From positions 56,709,544-56,773,543 of the forward strand of contig NC_071354.1 in NCBI RefSeq assembly GCF_943734655.1: a stretch of DNA of 64,000 nt, in the 5' to 3' direction. The DNA comes from Sabethes cyaneus (taxonomy: Eukaryota > Arthropoda > Insecta > Diptera > Culicidae). Below the pieces are notes generated by a model. The model was not told where the DNA came from. It searched no databases and worked only from the letters and a program-made list of their open reading frames with translations. The position numbers were made by a program, and so were the translations under genes. Positions 45,401 to 56,500 of the stretch are shown one piece after another (position 1 is the stretch's first letter; every line of letters begins with the position of its first letter).

Positions 45401-47220
45401 TTCCGGTTTGGCTGACGAAGTGTTTATGTTTAAAGAGTTTTTTTTCCTTCGTTCCCTTTCTCCCGTCTGTTCCTTCGTCGTACCGCGCTGTTCGCGCTCT
45501 ATCACCGAAAAACTAACACCCCAAAAACGTTTGTGCCCTTTACTCCCGTTTCTTTATTTATATTTACATTGATTTTCTGCGGCGCTTTTCCTTCCGCGTT
45601 GAACGCAATGAAAATGTACGCAAACAGCCGCAGCAGCACCACCCAACCACGCACACAAAGGCATTTGCTGTTGCTGCGGCTAAGCTGGTGCGCCGCCATA
45701 ACAGCAACGGTGGTTTGGGTCGAAAGAACCACACCACAAGTCGTTGGGAAAGAATCAACAAAGACCCGGCACATACACACACACACACACACACACAGAC
45801 AGAAACACGAACACACGAACAGAGCGATCATCGGCCCAAGTAATTGGATTACTCGATTTCACGCACTTTTCATCCATCGGTGCCGTCAAACGTCGGGCGG
45901 TCGGAAAACCGCTTTTTGCTGCATGAAGCCCAGTGTGTGCTCGTGGGTTAGGATGGCGTGACGGCACGGTTTTTCGGTATCCCCGAAGGCAGGGATGAAT
46001 CCTGCCAAGAGATCGAAGACTGCTGGCTCGGTTGGGTCGACTGGCAGCCGCAGCACGGTTCGACTCTGACTTCTGCCTTCTGCCTTCTGCCCGAAGGCAT
46101 ATCCGTTCAATAAGCTGCCAGGGTGTTCATTGCTCATCGTTATTGACTTTCGAGGAAGTTTTATTGTTCGTGGAAAAGTTTCCCGTTTGTTGACGGACGT
46201 GATATCAATCGCTTTAAGGTTGTTGCCCCGGCAGCCAAGATATCGGAAGTGGCAAGCGGAATTAGCAGCTCAATCTTACGCGGTTGTTTCGACAAGGCAA
46301 TCAACAGTTACAATGGCCTTTTGTACCATATTTAGCCCCGTAAGATTACTGTTTCACGATTCTATCATTATTGTTATTTGGATTGAGACACTTATTGTTT
46401 CAAGTAGATTTCACAATCGTGACGAAATTTCCTCAATATTGAAAACGTTTGCTTGCTCATCAATTACATCACTATTAAATACGGACTCCAAGAGCTCACT
46501 TTAATCCGATTCGAGCTCGCACAGCTTCTGATCCGCTGAAAGCAATGAAAATCATCCGAGCGTGTATAAGTAAGTGTCAGATCGGGACAAATTTCGCACC
46601 CCCGCCCGCCGGACCCAACCGAACCGTTCACAGTTCGTCAAATTTATTCCGGATCTAATTCAATAGTGACCTCATCGTGGCAGCAACAAACCGACACCAC
46701 CGAATGTCGCATCATTCAGCAAACAAAAGCAGTACGCAGCCTACGCGTGTCATTTTCAGAATGTTCTCTCCCCGGTGCTGGCCGCTGCTGTGCTGGAGGT
46801 TCGTAAATATTCAAGCGGGTTGTGCCCGACCGACAACAACGAACGGGGGAACGGCTCATCGGCTGGTCGCCTAGTAGTAAAACGCGCATTTGTTTGGATT
46901 TCATCCCAAGATCAACCACTTCATCAGCACGAAGCACGTTGTTGGAACGAACGCTGAATTCCAGGGGTCGCAACGACAACACAATGTTGCAACCACTGGC
47001 TGGCTCCCGCCAACCAGTAGTAGGGCAGTGCTGGAAAGTGCTAGCTCGCTCGAATGGCCATGGCCGTCATCACCATCACAATTATCATCACCATCATCAT
47101 CAACAACAACAACATGACAACGATTCAACGCTACTGGTTGCCATAAAATATTGCGTTTGTTGCCTATTTGTTCGCACGGAAGAGTTAAATGATATTTGCA
47201 TTTTATTATGAACGGGTAGT
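45401..47220. other. GC-richer unique block 5
   Basis: Single-copy, GC-richer sequence just upstream of the mbl exon. Open frames occur in several phases on both strands and none shows a domain. Unlike the mbl leader it has many ATGs on both strands, so it does not look like leader sequence. A tract of CATCACCATCAC and CAACAACAACAA lies at 47065-47115. Candidate mbl regulatory DNA. Confidence 0.4.
45771..45797. repeat. (CA)n microsatellite
   Basis: About twelve CA units. Confidence 0.9.
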
Positions 47221-47385
47221 TTTCAGATGACACATTGCACTGTTTTCGTTAGCGACAATTGGCTTTTTATTTTTGCTATTAAGGTATATGAGTTTGTGTT
47301 TTTTTTTGACTAACAAGGAAAGCCACAACAGCTGGGATTAATTTTTATTCGAAAAGAAAGCTCGCTGTTTGCCACAGGGCATGAG

Positions 47386-47500
47386 CCTTTGCTGTAAGCG
47401 ATGAATAGCCTGGTGCTATGTTCTGTTTTTGGAACTAAACCTTCTGTTTTTATTCGACAGACTCAGCCACCAGCTTTTACAATACAGAACAATTGCGGAG
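47386..47500 (-). mobile_element. SINE fragment, minus orientation
   Basis: AATAGCCTGGTGCTATGTTC, then ATTCGACAGACTCAGCCACC and GAACAATTGCGGAG, match the SINE body at 31166-31282. Confidence 0.55.
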
Positions 47501-47579
47501 TTCCTTTAAACGTTTAAACGGAGTTCGTTTTTGTGTTTAAACAACTGGTTTTCAAAAATCGCGAAATTTTGATGGTGTA

Positions 47580-48040
47580 TTCATTTGCCACTTATTCCAA
47601 TATGCACGCTAAAATTTAATGCGCATATGCTGCACAACTACGGAAACTGCTAAAAATTTATAATATATTCTTTCGCATATTTTATTATGGTCACTGTAAA
47701 TCAAATCGATCGAGACGATCTAGCAGTAACATTTTACCTTTTTTGCTCATGGCTATATATGTTCAAGTTAATTACGTTGTCTGATTAATTTGGTTTTTTA
47801 TGCCGCCATTTTCATACTTTACAGCTTTGTCAAACAAGACGAACAGCTTCATTGGATTATGGTGGCTGCGGTCAAGCAGTATAAATCGGTAGATCGGTTT
47901 TATTACTGCTTTCAACAGAGCGAAATAAACCTACTTGAGCTTATGGCCTGATTCTTCAAGAGGTTTTAAAAACCTTCTGAAGAGTGAGCCTCTTGGTCGG
48001 AAGCGGTCATCATAAGGTTCTAGTTGTGCTCGTAGTATTA
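47580..48040 (+). repeat. Dispersed repeat, copy 2 (partner at 2441-2960)
   Basis: Colinear with 2441-2960, with diagnostic blocks TTCCAATATGCACG, ATATGCTGCACAACT, TATTTTATTATGGTCAC, CTTCAAGAGGTTTTAAAA and ATAAGGTTCTAG. Non-coding. Confidence 0.65.
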
Positions 48041-50091
48041 TCAGCGAATTTGTGAAAGTTTTGATTTTATAAAAAAAAAAATTGGCTGCGCCTTAGCCGG
48101 TCTAAAGCTTGCAGGCTTGTATGAGATTTAACTTGTAAATATTTCTCACAATAGATTGTTTAATCTATTACAAAATTTACAAAAAACAGGAGTAATAAAA
48201 CCCAATGCAATGAAAAAGATACTGATCTCTAAAAGGAATGTTTTAGCTTCAAACTTTAATTTCATAAACCTCCAGGAAGTCTCCAGGCATAATAAAGAGC
48301 CAAGTTTACGGTAGTGGTTTTAGCTTTAACAATTAAAAATCATGACTAAATTTGCAACAGTGTCTTTCTCTGTGTATGTATTTCTCACAATCTCGTTAAT
48401 TTTCAGTGGTTAAAAAATGAATATTGAGTGAATGAAAAATGAATCTACGTTCTCACAAATTACCAAACTTGATTCTTTCTAATCTTAATTTTCTCCATGC
48501 AAAATTCTCTCCAAACTTCGTTCTCTCCATCCTTTATTCCAGGGAATCAAAATATCATTGTTCATACGCAGAAATAATCGACAACAACGAAGAGCGATAA
48601 ACCAGTTATTATCTGCCTATAAAACAAACATATGTAGCAACCAGAATGTAAAACGATAACAAAATATTAGGGCCAATGTTGCTATTCATCGATAAAAGTA
48701 CTGATTCGGTTCGAAACACACTCAAAGGTGATTCCAAATGGTCAAATTCTCTGGCAATGCTTTTCCTGCTGAGCATTATTTAATGAGAGTGAGAGAATTA
48801 TCTTTCACTCTTTTTCATTCATGATTTGATCGCTAGTGATGCCAATCAAACACGAATAGCTCGCATTTTGACTCATCGCGATGAGTAGCGATGGTTTATC
48901 AATTTTTGAAAACAGGCAAAAGCGCTATCGGATATTGAATTACACCGTCAAAAAAACTTGTACCTAACACTTATGTTGGTTTTTCAGTTTGTCTATTAGC
49001 ACCTGAGATACTTGGAATATACATTTTTGCGACATAATACATAAATGCACTTCAAAACATCAACGTTCTTTTACACCCAGAATACTTTTAATCTCATAAA
49101 ATTATTTTAACATGTTATTCATAATTTTTCAACATTCACGTTAAGTGCAGCATAAATCTTTTTTTCGTGACAATGACAAGCACCAGCAACGTTTGCAAAT
49201 GTTTACAAGATTCAAGCGATTTTTCAGACATGTTAGCAGGATCAAATTTTGAACAGTGGCCGACGATATTTTTATTATCTGCCTTCATCGTTAGTCACAC
49301 AAGAAGATGGATTATTTTTCATAGCTTCGAACTTCCGAGGTACCAATTAATAATAATAATATTGCCCCAGGTTTGCATTTGATTGAAACTAAATCTTGAA
49401 ACCATTCTGTTTGTCCGTGTGCCGCTTGAAGTTACTGGTTGTGTATGGCGTCGCAAGTATATGTTGACGTTTGACAAGTGCTCAATTATATGTGATACGA
49501 ATAACGTTTTATATTTGAACGAGCAATATTTTTTTCTGTAATTTGCCAAAAAATATGTTTGTTTACGTTTCATCGCAAAATACATTCTTGGTCGGATGAC
49601 AGCGATTAACGATGATTAACGATGAGTGTGAGACAGAGATACCGAGCGAGTATTTGCGAGCGTAATCAATTCATATTTTGCTCACCAGTTTTTGCGTTGG
49701 CGATTCATCACGAGCAATCAGAATACGATAGAGTTGCCAGTAGATGAAATTCAAATCGCTGACGAGCAGGTGATGAGCCTTCATCGTGATGAGAATTTGC
49801 AACAGTGATTAGGACAAATGAATATCCATTCACACCAGCAAGCAGAACAACCTTCGATGAGAATATATTTTGATACACACTCGATCTCACAAGCGTTTGT
49901 TGTTGGTAATGCAGGTATACAATAAAATATCTCTTTGTCGCCAGTCGGCTGGTTAAAAACAATACTTTATCAGCAACTTGAACAAAAACCTTAAGGAAAA
50001 GACCAGCTTGCTTTGACCTAAAGTCTGGCGTACAAAAGTTACCAACGTTACTTTGGTAACTATCAAACACTGCCGCTGCCGACACAGTGTA
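48041..50091. other. AT-rich DNA without recognisable gene
   Basis: No supported gene. The segment 48470-48545 has ATTCTCTCCAAAC units like the array at 53095-53660. The segment 49605-49790 contains ACGATGATTAACGATGAG and CATCGTGATGAG words, hinting at a local decayed repeat. Confidence 0.35.
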
Positions 50092-50359
50092 ACATGATTA
50101 AAACCCAGACACGAATTTACGCGGTTTTTTACGCGATTTCGGAATTTACGCGGATGTGCTCAAAACGTCTGTTTTTTCGCGCAGTGTTGAAATACACACA
50201 GTTTTTTTTACGCGAGATTTTGCTTTTTTTACACGAATTTTGGAATTTACGCGAATTTCGGAATTTACGCGTTTTTTTTACGCGAATTTCGGAATTTACG
50301 CGGTTTTGATTTACGCGAGACGTATCCGCTGCCATGATACATGATTAAAACCCAGACAC
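50092..50359. repeat. GCGAATTTCGGAATTTAC array between direct repeats
   Basis: A 21-bp word beginning ACATGATTAAAACCCAGA occurs at 50092-50112 and again, exactly, at 50339-50359. Between them lie several units of TTTACGCGAATTTCGGAA. The same unit type appears at 861-1045. The layout looks like a repeat flanked by a duplicated target or a local tandem duplication. Confidence 0.65.
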
Positions 50360-50456
50360 AATGCATTTTACTACGTTGCGGCAATTTAACAGTTTTTCCA
50401 TGGATTTTCTGTCAGATATCCGCAACGTAGTAAAATCCGTATGCAATGTGTCTGGG
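50351..50456. mobile_element. Small foldback MITE (CCCAGACACA ends)
   Basis: The left end, CCCAGACACAATGCATTTTA then CTACGTTGCGG, is the inverted partner of the right end, CCGCAACGTAGTAAAATCCG then ATGCAATGTGTCTGGG. The right arm has 6 extra bases. Total 106 bp, almost entirely arms, so it would fold into one hairpin. A diverged left half recurs at 51079-51170 (CCCAGACACCATCGATACGG, TTTTACTACGTTGCG). Confidence 0.8.
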
Positions 50457-51474
50457 AATTTAAAATTACTTTTGTTGCGTTCAATACCTACGTATTGCAT
50501 GTGGCAGTGTGTCTTTTTCGCAGACAACAACCATCGTCTTTGTCCTAACTTCTATGCAATAGTGACAAACTTTCATCATACATTGTTGCAACATTTTGAA
50601 GCAAGGACAACATGTTTGTCTCTTGTGCGTTCGTGATTTATGATTCCTTGTCTCTAAGTGCTTCGAACTTCGGCTCTAAGTCGATCTTCGAACGTGTGAC
50701 GATTGGCTTGCTAGATCGGTGTTTACTCACAAGAGACTCCATTTAAAAGAGAATGAACAAATTAGTAGCTAAGCGTTGTGATTTTAAATCCAAAAGTCCA
50801 ACAGCTCTTCCCTCTCAAATCCCAAAAGGTTAACTAACATTTGTTTTCTTCATATTTACAGTTTTACTTAAGCTGGTAAAGCTTTGGATAGCTTTGTCAG
50901 TCTTTAATTTTAATAGTACCTTTGTGGAATTGAAGCCTTGCCGAAAGCACGAAATGTGGAAATAAGATTAGCAGCCAGACAGCCTTGACACGCTCATTTT
51001 GATTCGCTTTTACTCTTTTGACTATTTGAGTATTGGAAAAAGTATTTTGTGGGCACTTGTACAGACTAAGAGTAAAGGCCCAGACACCATCGATACGGAT
51101 TTTACTACGTTGCGAAAATTTGACAGAAAACCCACGGAAAAACTGTCAAATTGCCTGATTGAAAAAACTGACAATTGGAAAAATTGTCAAATGTGTAAAT
51201 ATCCTTCAAATGGGTATTAAAATTATTGTCTAGATGCTAACAATCCAATGAAAAAGTTATCAACATCCAGACCGCCAGCTCCAGGAAGTTCTCATGCATA
51301 ATAAACAGCCAAGTTGTCAATAATAGCTATGGCTTTAAAACTTTTAGAAAAATGATTTTTTTTTGTTTGATTATTATAGATTACAGTGATTATAGGCTTG
51401 GGTCACCCATGACTTAACGTCAAAATTCATTCAAAAATCCATGTTCAACGGAGCATTTTGTGTATATATAAATT
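50457..51474. other. AT-rich DNA with a half-copy of the small foldback
   Basis: Apart from the half-copy of the CCCAGACAC foldback at 51079-51170, nothing was recognised. Confidence 0.4.
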
Positions 51475-52043
51475 TAAGGTTCATTTGTATGGGAGCCCCC
51501 TCTTAGAGGAGGGAGAGGTTTCAACAAACATAGAAAAAATCCTGACTCCAAAAATCTCCACATGCTAAATTTGGTTTAAGCTGCTTGATCAAGATTAGTT
51601 CTCGAGTTATGCAAAAATTTCTGTTTTATTTGCATGAGAGACCCTTCCCCTCTTCCAAAAAAGAGAGGGATCCGAACCAACATAGAAAAAAAGTCTGCTT
51701 CCAAAAACCGTTAGTTGCCAAATTTGGTTCCATTTGCTTGATTAGTTCTAGAGTTATACAGAAATTTGTATTTCAATTGTATGGGAGCCCCCACTCAAAT
51801 CGCCATAGGAAAAAAATCCTGCCTCCAAAAACCCCCACAGGCCAAATTTGGTTCCATTTGCTAGATTATTTCTCGAATTATGAGAAAATTTGTATTTCAT
51901 TTGTATGGGAGCCCCCTTATAGGGGGGGAGGTATCTCAAACCATCATAAGAATATTTTCCGACCTCAAAGACCCCTGCGTACAAATTTTCACGTCGTTCG
52001 GTTCAGTAGTTTTTGAATCTGTAAGGCACATATAGACAGACAG
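51475..52043 (-). repeat. TATAAAAATGGATTTCTG-type repeat, inverted copy
   Basis: The reverse complement of the 40866-41745 family, with units TTGTATGGGAGCCCCC, CCAAATTTGGTTCCATTTGC and ATTAGTTCTCGAGTTATG. It closes with TTCGGTTCAGTAGTTTTTGA, then CTGTAAGGCACATATAG and ACAGACAG. An RTE-derived element is inserted at 52044, and the repeat resumes at 52894 as ACAGAAATTCATTTATATA. Confidence 0.75.
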
Positions 52044-52868
52044 GGTATGAAATGGGGAAGGCAAATGAGGAGCGTCCAATATAGCTCTAGCCATCCCAAG
52101 CCCCTACCTAGCGCCTCCACGTGGCCATACCTGGTAATGCTCTATTGAGTAGCCAAGCCAGGAGGTGCGCTGCTGGGTGGTTTCCGGCTGCCTGACTTCA
52201 AAACCGAGGTTTTGGGCAGACGGCGGAGCCACACGGCCTAGCTAATTGGTAAGCCTAATGAGTTATTTTAATTATTTTTTTCGTTTTAGCTTATGAAGCA
52301 TCTACTGCTATATAGTAAAAACTTTGGCCAAAACGAGTTTTAATACTGCACATGGATACCAGAATGAAAAATTAAATTAACTATTAGAAGCACTTATTGA
52401 ACCTCAAAGGACGCTACTTTATTTCATACGAAGGACTGCTGGTGAGATTGTTCTATTTTTACCTATATATACCACATTTCATTTTAATATCATATTATTA
52501 ACAGTATTATTATTGAAATCATAAATGTGGAAGGCTGGATGATGGAGTGGATTGCCAACCTGAATCCTTAAGGTCTGAAGCAAATATGGCACTTCTCAAT
52601 TCAAAACAAACAAATCATCACGTGGGTTAAAGTTGGTACAGCGAAATTGGTTATTACATGGAAGGATCCTAATGCTGGAAGGCGACTCTTATAACCCCGG
52701 AATGCGCACAAGTGCCTCTGCTTGTGGGTCCGCCCAATCCCTTTTGGCCCTTCTGTAAAAGCATTAGTGTGAAATTCATTTGATAATCAAATTTGGATCT
52801 ACTGTAATTCTACCCACATACATTGGCAAGTCCTTGAAATGATGGTGGCTTTCCCCTACTACCTACTA
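52044..52868 (+). mobile_element. Non-autonomous RTE-derived element, complete, 825 bp
   Basis: It is flanked by an exact 25-bp target-site duplication (52019-52043 and 52869-52893, beginning CTGTAAGGCACATATAG). Its first about 140 bp, from GGTATGAAATGG through AGCGCCTCCACG to GCCAGGAGGTGCG, match the 5' end of RTE copies A and B. It then diverges and encodes no protein. It ends in CCCCTACTACCTACTACT, a short-repeat tail of the kind RTE elements use. It was probably mobilised in trans by an RTE element. The perfect duplication suggests one of the younger insertions here. Confidence 0.85.
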
Positions 52869-52893
52869 CTGTAAGGCACATATAGACAGACAG

Positions 52894-53094
52894 ACAGAAA
52901 TTCATTTATATATACGTTATATATAGGTTGTATACGATAATAACCGATTAAGCGTGACTCGCTCCGTACTACTATACAATTCTGTTCTGAACACATGAGT
53001 GTCAGTTATTATCATTATATACGATTGAAAATCAACTTGGGCGCACTTTGTTAAGCATCGTACATTGATGTACGCTTTGGTGCTAGCTGGGTCT
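52894..53094 (+). mobile_element. Resumed repeat plus truncated CCCAGCTAGCA-family MITE (copy 4)
   Basis: After the RTE-derived insertion the text ACAGAAATTCATTTATATA leads into MITE interior (CCGATTAAGCGTGACTCGCT, GAAAATCAACTTGGGCGC) and the intact right end GGTGCTAGCTGGG. The order repeat-then-MITE mirrors 40514-41745 in inverse, so the two loci share a composite of both parts. Confidence 0.7.
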
Positions 53095-53660
53095 CCAATT
53101 GTTGTTCTACCTAATCTATAATCCCTTCAATCTTCATTCTCTTTAATCTTGATTCTCTTGAATTTTTGTTCTCTTCAACCTTTATGCTCATCAGTCATCA
53201 TTTTATCCAATATTTCTTCTCGCCGATTTGCATTCTTTTTGCTCTTCATCCTCTCGAATTTTCATGTCCATCATTCTCCAAATCAAATCAATTTTTAATC
53301 TTTGTTTTATCCGAAATTATGTCCCTCCAATCTTAATTCTCTACAATCAAAATTCTCACCAATCATGATTTTCTCCATCCTTCGTTTTCTCTAACCTTAT
53401 TCTTTCCCATTTCCATTTTATCCTAGCTTTATTATCTTCGCTCTTCATTCCCTCCAATCTTAATTCTGTTCAATCTTCCCTCTCTTCGACTTTTATTCTC
53501 TTCAATCTTAATTTTCTCCCATTATGATTCTTTCCAATCTCCCAGCTTCGTTCGATCTAACCGTTTTATTGTCCAGTCTTCATTTTATCCAATCTTCCTT
53601 ATCTTTCCATTTTCTCTCCAATCTCCGATCTCTTCAATATTTGTTCTTTCCAGTTAGGTA
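53095..53660. repeat. Pyrimidine-rich minisatellite (AATCTTNATTCTCTCC type)
   Basis: Degenerate units of about 18-20 bp, such as CCAATCTTAATTCTCTACAA and TCAATCTTGATTCTCTTGAA. Confidence 0.75.
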
Positions 53661-53779
53661 ATTGCGAATATTTTATTAAACGTGGGTTAAAACCATTTTC
53701 GATATTAAGCAACTGAAAGGAAGAGCGAAAAAAACGATGAGATTTTTTTAATAAGCAAAATAGATTTTTTATATATGTA
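53661..53779. other. Short unassigned spacer
   Basis: No feature recognised. Confidence 0.3.
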
Positions 53780-55048
53780 CTAGCTGTTTGCCCGATCTTA
53801 CTCGGGGACCCTTTGTCTCTCAGTCACTTGTACATCTGTTCTTGTAACAAAAATTCTCATAATGCAAGAAACATTGCCCTTTTTCTTCATTTGAATGTGT
53901 CAACTCCCTTTATCAGTTCCCCTCCTGTTGTCCCCCAGCCACTTGTAAATCTGTCTTCTTCTGGATAATCCCTTTAAATATACATAAAGCCTTTTTTACG
54001 TTTTTGAACCTCTCCCTTGTTGACCCTTTAAAGCCCAGTGGCAACTATATTGCCAGCAATGAAAAATATTTGTTTTGCGTTTTTAATAATATCAATATAA
54101 TTACAGAAGTTTCCACTGCACAGAGGAGTATTTGGACCAAAAAGCTGGTCAAAATGAGGAAAGTTGAAACTCGTTCAATCCCCTCCAATTAAACTTCACT
54201 GTCTTCCCAGATACCTATCACACAATGTAACGTTAATTTTGAAACCATTTGTCTTGTTTACATCTTGCATAGAGCTGTCAAACTTCGAATAAAAATGGGC
54301 CATATATTTTCGCTCATGTAGGTAAGGATGTTGCTTTTTACATTTCTAAGGCTATACATATCCTATCGACCAGCTGTAAAAAAGCTTTTGAAACTCAAAG
54401 ATTTAACAATAATTTGTTGATATAGACTTTAGATTTCAATGAATATAATGACGTCAAGCGAGCAGTATTTATTATAGCAAATTAGCACAAATAAGTTGGA
54501 ACTTTAAAGTGATATTTGTTTATGTTCTCACCTTTTCTCAGCACAATCTTTGATGCCATTTGATAGATTGGAGTCCCGGGAAGAGCGTTGTGAGTGAAAT
54601 TTTTGCAACTTTTTGCAATTTCATGAAATAAAAACTTTTTACTAAATGATGAAATATTCAATTTCGCTGCATTTTTCTTATGATAAATTATACTATCATG
54701 AAATTTCAAGCATTTGAAAGATAAATTTTATGTCATTGTGCTTGTGAGACACCAGAGGAATGCTCTATAAAGTAATTGAACAAGAAATTTTAGGTATTAA
54801 AAGAGAAAATCGCCAAATTTCTTTAATTACTATCAAGTTTGCGCATGCTTTGAGTCTCTTCATTACGCAAATCATTCGATAAGCGTGTTATCATTTAAAA
54901 GGCCTGTTTTGTAAGAAGAATAAGTACATTCGGGATCTGGATTAGGTTTTCCTGTGATAATTTTCGGAGGGTCACCCATCGAAGGGATTCAATAATGGAC
55001 CGAGAGAGAAGCATACGCAGGAAAACGAAGACAAGTGTTTAAGATCTC

Positions 55049-55094
<46 letters not shown>

Positions 55095-55945
55095 GTCTGT
55101 CTGTCTGTCTTTCTCTGTCTCTCTCTCCACAGTTTTCCATACACCTCTATTTCTCACCTCTCTCTCTAACCTCACACCTGTCTTTCTCACCTCTCTCCCT
55201 CTCACCTCTCTCTCTCTCTCTCTATCTTACCTCTCTCTCATATATATCTCTCCCTTTATTCATACAATTTCTAAAAAGTTTACATTCTTCAATTATCAGT
55301 AAAAGCAATATCAGAAAAGTTGTGCTACACTACTAGGTAGATACAAACATAATTCCATAAAAAATTGCTTCATAGAACTAATGATACTATTTTTCACTCA
55401 TTACCGCTTGTTTACTCTACTAACAATACTTTTGACCAACTTTTCGGCTCAAATACTCCTATGTGCACTGCCTTTTAAAGGGTTAATGGCCACCCTATTC
55501 CCCCTCTCAAAAAATCAGCTACTTGCTACACATCCCTTTCCCATTTGAACCTTCCTCACCACTTGTAAGAGACCGTCTTCCTCTTTTGTCAATTCCCCGT
55601 GCTGTTTTTTTTATATGTCAAAACATATTTGTTTGACGAAATTTGATGAAGAACCGTCCAGATCCAGAGTTTCTGGCGGAGTTATAGCGGAAAATACATT
55701 CATACTCACGTTCCCCGACCCCCTTCTGTTGGCTCTCTCCCAGTCAGCTCCTCCTTCTGTCGCATTGATCAAGGCGTTCCGGAGTTATGACCCCTTTTAG
55801 AGACCTCCTTTTGTCAACCCTCCAGTGCTGATTCCCTTATGTCAAGCAACATGTGTGCCCAGTTTGGTGGAGAACGGTTAAAGCGTTCTGGACTTATGGC
55901 GGAACATACAAACATACTCACGCTCTCTTTTAGTTATATAGATAG
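53780..55945 (+). repeat. Long dispersed repeat (ACTAGCTGTTTGCCCG to TTATATAGATAG)
   Basis: It starts ACTAGCTGTTTGCCCGATC and ends ACATACTCACGCTCTCTTTT then AGTTATATAGATAG, a start and end style I know from widespread insect repeats. Near the right end two related units occur (AACCGTCCAGATCCAGAGTT...GGAGTTATAGCGGAA and AACGGTTAAAGCGTTCTGG...ACTTATGGCGGAACATA). The middle (54200-55020) is plain AT-rich DNA and may be a separate insertion. It encodes no recognisable protein. Confidence 0.5.
55050..55133. repeat. (CT)n and (CTGT)n microsatellite
   Basis: About 20 CT units followed by five CTGT units and more CT. Weaker CT-rich text continues to 55250. Confidence 0.95.
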
Positions 55946-56500
55946 CGAAGATTCGTCTCAGTAAGACGCTTTTTTCAAAAAATTGAAAAACTTTTGGTGA
56001 TAGCTAGCAACGAGCTCTTCAAGGTAAAGTAAAAATGCATAAATATATGTACTAATTTTTTGCGCGATTAAAAGAATTTCTCCCCCACCCGCAGTCGTCC
56101 AACATCGGAAGGACAAAAACTTTAAAAAATAATGGCCTAATTGGTAATATAGTACAAAAGCTTGGGACCCCACCTTCTAACAAGCTATCAGAAAGCTAGA
56201 GTGTGTACTAATTTCTACTTATCAGTTTTGTTTTAACAAATTGTGTCATATTGGAAGAATTACCATTGTTAATAGGTTGAATTGATTACAACCTATAGTT
56301 CTTAGACTTTTTTTAAGAGGCGAACCAGCCGCAAGCTGAGAAGCTCTTAAATAAAGAATAATAATAATAGACTTTCTTTCTTATACCTACTTTATAAATT
56401 TAAACATTGCTTTTCTTCTGCACCATCGATATTTTGAACTGTCAAATATTCCATAAACATTATTCCTAATAGAAAGTGATAATTTAGTTCGATAGAATTT
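55946..56500. other. AT-rich DNA with a retroelement 3' tail
   Basis: The segment 56313-56368 holds the CGAACCAGCCGCAAGCTGAG tail followed by AAATAAAGAATAATAATAAT, as noted at 36826. Otherwise nothing. Confidence 0.4.

Noticed and set aside
45502..45831. Cys/Val-rich frames suggesting a secreted peptide
   Set aside because: They are generated by the CA/GT microsatellite at 45771-45797.
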